Assembly (NCBI RefSeq): GCF_014655955.1
Contig: NZ_BNBO01000008.1
Location: 124,001-188,000, forward strand
Reading direction: 5' to 3'
DNA length: 64,000 bases
Source: Kitasatospora indigofera
GTDB lineage: Bacteria; Actinomycetota; Actinomycetes; Streptomycetales; Streptomycetaceae
The position numbers were made by a program, and so were the translations under genes. Numbering within the stretch: the first letter of the stretch is position 1; every line of letters starts with the position of its first letter. Of this stretch, positions 59,826-64,000 are shown one piece after another. The notes under the pieces were generated by a model, which made no database searches, had not been told where the DNA came from, and was given only the letters and a program-made list of their open reading frames with translations.

Positions 59826-60692
59826 ATGACCGACATCAGCAAGGCCGCCGTCCGCACGATCGCCGCCAGGACCGCCTGGGTGACCGTCCTGCTCGCGCTC
59901 GGGACCGCCTTCGCGCCGGGCGCGCAGGCCGCCGGGGCGCCCGCGTCCGGGGCGGGTGCGCCCGCCCCGGTCGCCGCCGCCGAGCTGGCACAGGCCAGAG
60001 CGGCCGCGCAGAGCCCGGCCGTGCTCGACAAGCTCGGGCACTTCTTCGCCCGCAAGGGCGTGCCGCCCACCGGCGGGCTCACCCTGGGCGCCGCCGAGGA
60101 GGCGAGGGCGGCGGGCGCGGCCGCGCCGCGGCTGTCCGGCGAGACCGTCGCGGTCTACACCCTCGACCGGGACTTCGTGGCCGGAACCCCCGGGGCCCCG
60201 GTCGCGAAGGCCGAGTTCGCGGCCAGCAGGGCCGTCTCGGCGGACGGGCAGGTCGCCTCGGTCTGGACGGTCCGCGAGGCCGGCGGGTGGCGGGTGGTCA
60301 ACGTTGCCTCCGGCGGCGACGAGAGCGACTACCCCGCGCTGGCCGCGAGCGGCGGTGGCGGGACGGCGTTCCGCGAGCCGCAGATCAACGCCTGGTACGT
60401 GCTGCGCGGGGGCCGGGTGCTGCCGCTGGACGACGAGGCCCGGCGCTCGGTCGGCGCCGGGGGGATCGACCTGGCGGCGTACCAGCGCCTGGTGCACCAG
60501 CGCTACGGCGACAAGCTGCCCGGCTCGGCGTACGACCGGGCGGGCGAGGGCGGCGGCTACCGGCCGGACGCCGCCGCCCCGGCGACGAGCGGCGGCGGCA
60601 GCACCCTGCCGGCCGCGGCGGCGGCCGCGGCCCTGGGCGTCACCGCGCTCACGGGCGGCGGCCTGGCACTGCGGCGCAGGATGCGCGGGTAG
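59826..60692 (+). CDS. secreted, C-terminally anchored partner protein
   Basis: 288 aa; ATG nine bases after the protease stop with GAGGGG between. Signal peptide (TAWVTVLLALGTAFAPGAQA), a central domain (~50-235; AVYTLDRDFVAGTPG, GGWRVVNVASGGDES), Gly/Ser stretch, a C-terminal membrane helix and RRRMRG end. Not recognised. It may be a membrane-held substrate, inhibitor or chaperone for the protease. Confidence 0.75.
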   Translation: MTDISKAAVRTIAARTAWVTVLLALGTAFAPGAQAAGAPASGAGAPAPVAAAELAQARAAAQSPAVLDKLGHFFARKGVPPTGGLTLGAAEEARAAGAAAPRLSGETVAVYTLDRDFVAGTPGAPVAKAEFAASRAVSADGQVASVWTVREAGGWRVVNVASGGDESDYPALAASGGGGTAFREPQINAWYVLRGGRVLPLDDEARRSVGAGGIDLAAYQRLVHQRYGDKLPGSAYDRAGEGGGYRPDAAAPATSGGGSTLPAAAAAAALGVTALTGGGLALRRRMRG

Positions 60693-61058
60693 CGCCTGCG
60701 GTGCGGTGAGGGGCGGCGGATCCGGTGCGTCACGGGTCCGCCGCTCCGCCGTGCCCGGGCGGCGCCGGGGCCGTGCCGGAGCGGTGCCGGAGCGGTGCCG
60801 GCGCCGTGCGGGGAGCCGGGGCTGCGGCGCGGTCGCTGTGCGTGATCCGTCGCGGTCCGTGACCGGTATGCTAAATGACGCGCGAGCACAGGAAATTGAC
60901 GCAGCGTTGACCCCCCGTTAGCCGTCCCGACCGGCCCTCGGATCACTGTCGGTAGATAGAATGTGGCAATCGGTCAATGGCGACCGGGAGCTACCGGGAG
61001 CGGAGAAGGGGTGGGGCGGCAGGAGCCGGCCACGAGCCCGCACGGGAAGGGAAGGCCG
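60693..61058. other. intergenic, no gene seen
   Basis: 366 bases; GC-rich first half with GCCGGGGC/GCGGTGCCG repeats, AT-richer second half. ATTGACGCAGCGTTGACC (60895-60912) resembles the element at 38965. TAGAAT (60957-60962) may be a -10 for the next gene. Confidence 0.4.
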
Positions 61059-61454
61059 ATGCCGAAGAAGGGTTCGACGGGGGCGCAGGTGTGGGGGGCG
61101 GTCGCCGTGGTGGCGGCCGCGCTGGCCGTCGTGGCGGCGTACCTGATCAACGGGGCGGCGCTGGTACTGGGCGTGGCCGGGGTCGAGGTGCTGCTGGTGA
61201 TGGTGCACGTGGCGCGGCGCTTCCGGCTCGCGCACCTGCCGCGCGCCGCGGCCCGCCGGGCGGCGGCGCGCCCGCAGGCGGCGCACTGCGAGCGCTGCCG
61301 GCGGGCCCAGGAGGCGCTGGACGCCAGGGCGGCGCGCCGCGCCGGGTCAGCCGGCCACCGTGTAGGCCACCAGCGAGACGCCTACGTACTGGCAGATGAA
61401 GGCGCCGAGTGTGAAGGCGTGGAAGACCTCGTGGAACCCGAACCAACGCGGTGA
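61059..61454 (+). CDS. small membrane protein overlapping convergent hlyIII
   Basis: ATG 61059 with GGGAAGG upstream; 131 aa. Two membrane helices (VWGAVAVVAAALAVVAAYL, ALVLGVAGVEVLLVMVHVA), a basic Arg/Ala region and a CERC pair. The last 36 codons run antisense through the end of hlyIII; that part may not be conserved. Confidence 0.6.
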   Translation: MPKKGSTGAQVWGAVAVVAAALAVVAAYLINGAALVLGVAGVEVLLVMVHVARRFRLAHLPRAAARRAAARPQAAHCERCRRAQEALDARAARRAGSAGHRVGHQRDAYVLADEGAECEGVEDLVEPEPTR

Positions 61455-62036
61455 CGGGTTCGGCCGCTTCAGTCCGTAGACCACGCCGCCGAGGCTGTAG
61501 AGGACGCCTCCGACGATCATGAGGGTGATCACCGCGGCGCCGCCGGTGCGGATCATGTCCGGCAGGAAGAAGACCGCGGCCCAGCCCAGCGCCAGGTAGC
61601 AGGGCGTGTAGAGCCAGCGCGGGGCGCCGACCCAGAAGACCCGGAACGCTATTCCCGCGAGCGCTCCGCCCCAGACCACCCAGAGCAGCGTCTGCCGCCG
61701 GCCGCCGTCCAGCAGCAGGATGGTGAACGGGGTGTACGAGCCCGCGATGATCAGGAAGATGTTCGCGTGGTCGAGGCGGCGCAGCACGGCGTCGCCGCGC
61801 GGGCCCCAGGTGAAGCGGTGGTAGACCGCGCTGACGCCGAACAGCAGCCAGGCGCTCACCGAGTAGATCGCGCACGCGATCCTCGCCGAGGTCGATCCGG
61901 CCAGGCAGATCAGCACGATGCCGGCGGCCACCGACGCCGGGAACATCCCGGCGTGCAGCCAGCCGCGCCATTTGGGCTTGACCTCAGCGATGAATGCCCC
62001 GAGGGCGGTGCTCTGATCCGCAGTCATGCGCGCCAT
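61347..62036 (-). CDS. haemolysin III family membrane protein
   Basis: Starts at ATG 62036 or 62027; AGG four bases upstream favours the first (229 aa). Seven helices with the PAQR/HlyIII signatures: ASAVYHRFTWGPRG (SxxxHxF), RRLDHANIFLIIAGSYTP, FGFHEVFHAFTLGAFICQY. Putative metal-dependent hydrolase or receptor-like membrane protein. Confidence 0.9.
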   Translation of the reverse strand: MARMTADQSTALGAFIAEVKPKWRGWLHAGMFPASVAAGIVLICLAGSTSARIACAIYSVSAWLLFGVSAVYHRFTWGPRGDAVLRRLDHANIFLIIAGSYTPFTILLLDGGRRQTLLWVVWGGALAGIAFRVFWVGAPRWLYTPCYLALGWAAVFFLPDMIRTGGAAVITLMIVGGVLYSLGGVVYGLKRPNPSPRWFGFHEVFHAFTLGAFICQYVGVSLVAYTVAG

Positions 62037-62037
62037 G

Positions 62038-62074
62038 CTACCTACGGGTCCGTAGGTTACTGAATCGTAGGTAG
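62038..62074. promoter_or_regulatory. palindromic operator at the hlyIII start
   Basis: ACCTACGGGTCCGTAGGT (62040-62057) is a perfect palindrome; CTACCTACG (62038-62046) and CGTAGGTAG (62066-62074) form an outer inverted repeat. It ends one base before the start codon, the style of TetR operators. Confidence 0.6.
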
Positions 62075-62265
62075 TGGCGACGGTCACTCTTGGACGTTTT
62101 GGAGTAATCGGGGATGGCACCCGAGGGTCCGGGGAGGGACGCGACTGCCGGATTACCAACCAGTAATCTGCCAGTTAGGAGTAAAAATCGCGTCAAACTC
62201 GCCGACGTGCCGTGTTCAGCCCCGAATGGCGGAGCTACGCTGCAATCACCCTCAAACCCCCCGCT

Positions 62266-62291
62266 ACGCCGTCTCGGTGCCGAGACGGCGT
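62266..62291 (+). promoter_or_regulatory. hairpin/palindrome at the pckG ribosome binding site
   Basis: ACGCCGTCTCGG and CCGAGACGGCGT, two bases apart, form a perfect 12-bp inverted repeat ending five bases before GGAG (62297-62300). Confidence 0.55.
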
Positions 62292-62305
62292 GAAACGGAG
62301 CGATC

Positions 62306-64000
62306 GTGTCGTACGAGAACTCTGCTCTCAGCGCATCCGCGCCCACCCGCCACAAGCGTCTGCTGGCCTGGGTGAGCGAGATCGCGGAGCTCACCCAGCC
62401 CGACCGCATCGAGTGGTGCGACGGCTCGGAGGAGGAGTACCAGCGCCTCGCCGACCTGCTGGTCGCCCAGGGCACCTTCAAGAAGCTCAACCACGAGAAG
62501 CGGCCGAACTCCTACTACGCGGCCTCCGACCCCACGGACGTCGCCCGCGTCGAGGACCGCACCTACATCTGCTCCGAGCAGGAGAAGGACGCCGGCCCGA
62601 CCAACAACTGGAAGGCGCCCGCCGAGATGCGGGAGCTGTTCCAGGGCACGAACGGCCTGTTCAAGGGCGCGATGAAGGGCCGCACCATGTACGTGGTGCC
62701 CTTCTCGATGGGCCCCGTCGGCTCCCCGCTGGCCGCGTACGGCGTCGAGATCACCGACTCCGCCTACGTCGCCGTGTCGATGCGCGTGATGACCCGCATG
62801 GGCCAGGCCGTGATCGACCAGCTCGGCGAGGACGGCGACTTCGTCAAGGCCGTGCACACCCTGGGCGCGCCGCTGGCCGAGGGCCAGGCGGACGTCCCGT
62901 GGCCGTGCAACACCACCAAGTACATCTCGCACTTCCCGGAGACCCGCGAGATCTGGTCCTTCGGCTCCGGCTACGGCGGCAACGCCCTGCTCGGCAAGAA
63001 GTGCTACGCCCTGCGCATCGCCTCCACCATGGCCCGCGACGAGGGCTGGCTGGCCGAGCACATGCTCGTCCTCAAGCTCACCCCGCCGGCCGGCCCCTCG
63101 GGCGAGGCGGAGCCCAAGTACGTCGCCGCGGCCTTCCCGTCCGCCTGCGGCAAGACCAACCTCGCGATGCTCCAGCCGACCGTCCCGGGCTGGAAGGTCG
63201 AGACGATCGGCGACGACATCGCCTGGATGCGCTTCGGCGCGGACGGCCGGCTCTACGCGATCAACCCCGAGGCCGGCTTCTTCGGCGTCGCGCCCGGCAC
63301 CGGCGTCGACACCAACGCCAACGCCATCGAGACGCTCTGGGGCAACACCGTCTACACCAACGTCGCGCTCACCGACGACGGGGACGTGTGGTGGGAGGGC
63401 CTCACCGAGGAGCCCCCGGCGCACCTGACCGACTGGCGCGGCAACGACTGGACCCCGGAGTCCGGCACCCCGGCCGCCCACCCGAACGCCCGCTTCGCCG
63501 TCCCGGCCGCGCAGTGCCCGACGATCGCGCCCGAGTGGGAGGACCCGGCGGGCGTGCCGATCTCGGCCATCCTGTTCGGCGGCCGCCGCGCCACCGCCGT
63601 CCCGCTGGTCACCGAGTCCTTCGACTGGCAGCACGGCGTCTTCCTGGGCGCGAACATCGCCTCGGAGAAGACCGCCGCCGCCGAGGGCACCGTCGGCGAG
63701 CTGCGCCGCGACCCGTTCGCGATGCTGCCGTTCTGCGGCTACAACATGGGCGACTACTTCGGCCACTGGCTGAAGCTGGGCGCGCAGGCCGACGCCGCGA
63801 AGCTGCCGAAGATCTACTACGTCAACTGGTTCCGCAAGAACAGCGCGGGCAAGTTCGTGTGGCCGGGCTACGGCGAGAACAGCCGGGTCCTGAAGTGGAT
63901 CGTCGAGCGGCTGGACGGCACCGGCGAGGGCGTCGAGACCCCGATCGGCGTGCTGCCGACCCAGGAGGCCTTCGACCTGTCCGGCCTGGACCTCTCGCCG
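62306..64000 (+). CDS. pckG: phosphoenolpyruvate carboxykinase (GTP), cut by the right edge
   Basis: GTG 62306 with GGAG five bases upstream; 565 codons visible of about 605. GTP-type signatures: [18 protein letters not shown]-loop [24 protein letters not shown], and [11 protein letters not shown]. Converts oxaloacetate and GTP to PEP and CO2 for gluconeogenesis. The last ~40 residues lie outside the window. Confidence 0.96.
   Translation, partial: MSYENSALSASAPTRHKRLLAWVSEIAELTQPDRIEWCDGSEEEYQRLADLLVAQGTFKKLNHEKRPNSYYAASDPTDVARVEDRTYICSEQEKDAGPTNNWKAPAEMRELFQGTNGLFKGAMKGRTMYVVPFSMGPVGSPLAAYGVEITDSAYVAVSMRVMTRMGQAVIDQLGEDGDFVKAVHTLGAPLAEGQADVPWPCNTTKYISHFPETREIWSFGSGYGGNALLGKKCYALRIASTMARDEGWLAEHMLVLKLTPPAGPSGEAEPKYVAAAFPSACGKTNLAMLQPTVPGWKVETIGDDIAWMRFGADGRLYAINPEAGFFGVAPGTGVDTNANAIETLWGNTVYTNVALTDDGDVWWEGLTEEPPAHLTDWRGNDWTPESGTPAAHPNARFAVPAAQCPTIAPEWEDPAGVPISAILFGGRRATAVPLVTESFDWQHGVFLGANIASEKTAAAEGTVGELRRDPFAMLPFCGYNMGDYFGHWLKLGAQADAAKLPKIYYVNWFRKNSAGKFVWPGYGENSRVLKWIVERLDGTGEGVETPIGVLPTQEAFDLSGLDLSP

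Overview
The window is chromosomal DNA of a Streptomycetaceae actinomycete (Streptomyces or Kitasatospora). The evidence is very high GC with strong GC at third codon positions, frequent GTG starts, leaderless promoters, mycothiol amidase (mca), a resuscitation-promoting factor under a ydaO/c-di-AMP riboswitch, and a tRNA-Leu(UAA) gene with the features of bldA. No rRNA, CRISPR array, insertion sequence or prophage is visible.

Region 1 (1-15,760): the 3' part of an N6-adenine DNA methylase with an HsdS-like tail; a membrane protein translationally coupled to a Ser/Thr kinase; a SurA-like lipoprotein; mazG; a small Rossmann protein; a cytochrome P450; riboswitch-rpfA; eno; the overlapping divIC-DUF501-ppx operon; and ndh with a likely Rex operator far upstream.

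Region 2 (16,140-41,000), housekeeping and envelope genes: an FtsX/MacB-type ABC exporter; bldA; a Bax-inhibitor-1 family protein; a thiolase; an SGNH hydrolase; cystathionine beta-synthase; an L,D-transpeptidase lipoprotein; MerR and MarR regulators; msrA; a cystathionine gamma-synthase/lyase; threonine ammonia-lyase; a drug-type ABC-2 exporter behind a promoter with two palindromic operators; greA; a DUF4307 protein; mca; and a 63-aa membrane protein.

Region 3 (41,129-54,514), the main finding: a compact biosynthetic cluster resembling the grixazone (3-amino-4-hydroxybenzoate, 3,4-AHBA) cluster of S. griseus. An aspartokinase supplies the aspartate-semialdehyde branch. A GriI-type aldolase and a GriH-type dehydroquinate-synthase-II homologue make 3,4-AHBA. 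A GriC/GriD-type pair reduces the acid to the aldehyde. A GriE/GriF-type copper chaperone and tyrosinase-like oxidase act on the o-aminophenol. A covalent-FAD oxidase and an MFS exporter form a coupled pair whose role is unassigned. Two regulators lie inside: a SARP and a GAF/LuxR protein. The LuxR gene has the only in-frame TTA codon I found in the window, so its translation should depend on bldA. Both enzyme operons carry three 7-bp repeats at 11-bp spacing, the architecture of SARP sites. The FAD-oxidase and LuxR promoters share a 20-bp element identical at 19 positions.

Region 4 (54,879-64,000): a YyaL-type thioredoxin-fold protein, a GNAT acetyltransferase, an HTH regulator, a secreted papain-like protease with an anchored partner, a small membrane protein whose end overlaps a convergent haemolysin-III gene, and GTP-dependent PEP carboxykinase cut by the right edge. 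Genes on both flanks of region 3 (mca and the 63-aa gene; yyaL, hlyIII, pckG) look like ordinary conserved chromosome, so the cluster is best read as an insertion into core DNA.
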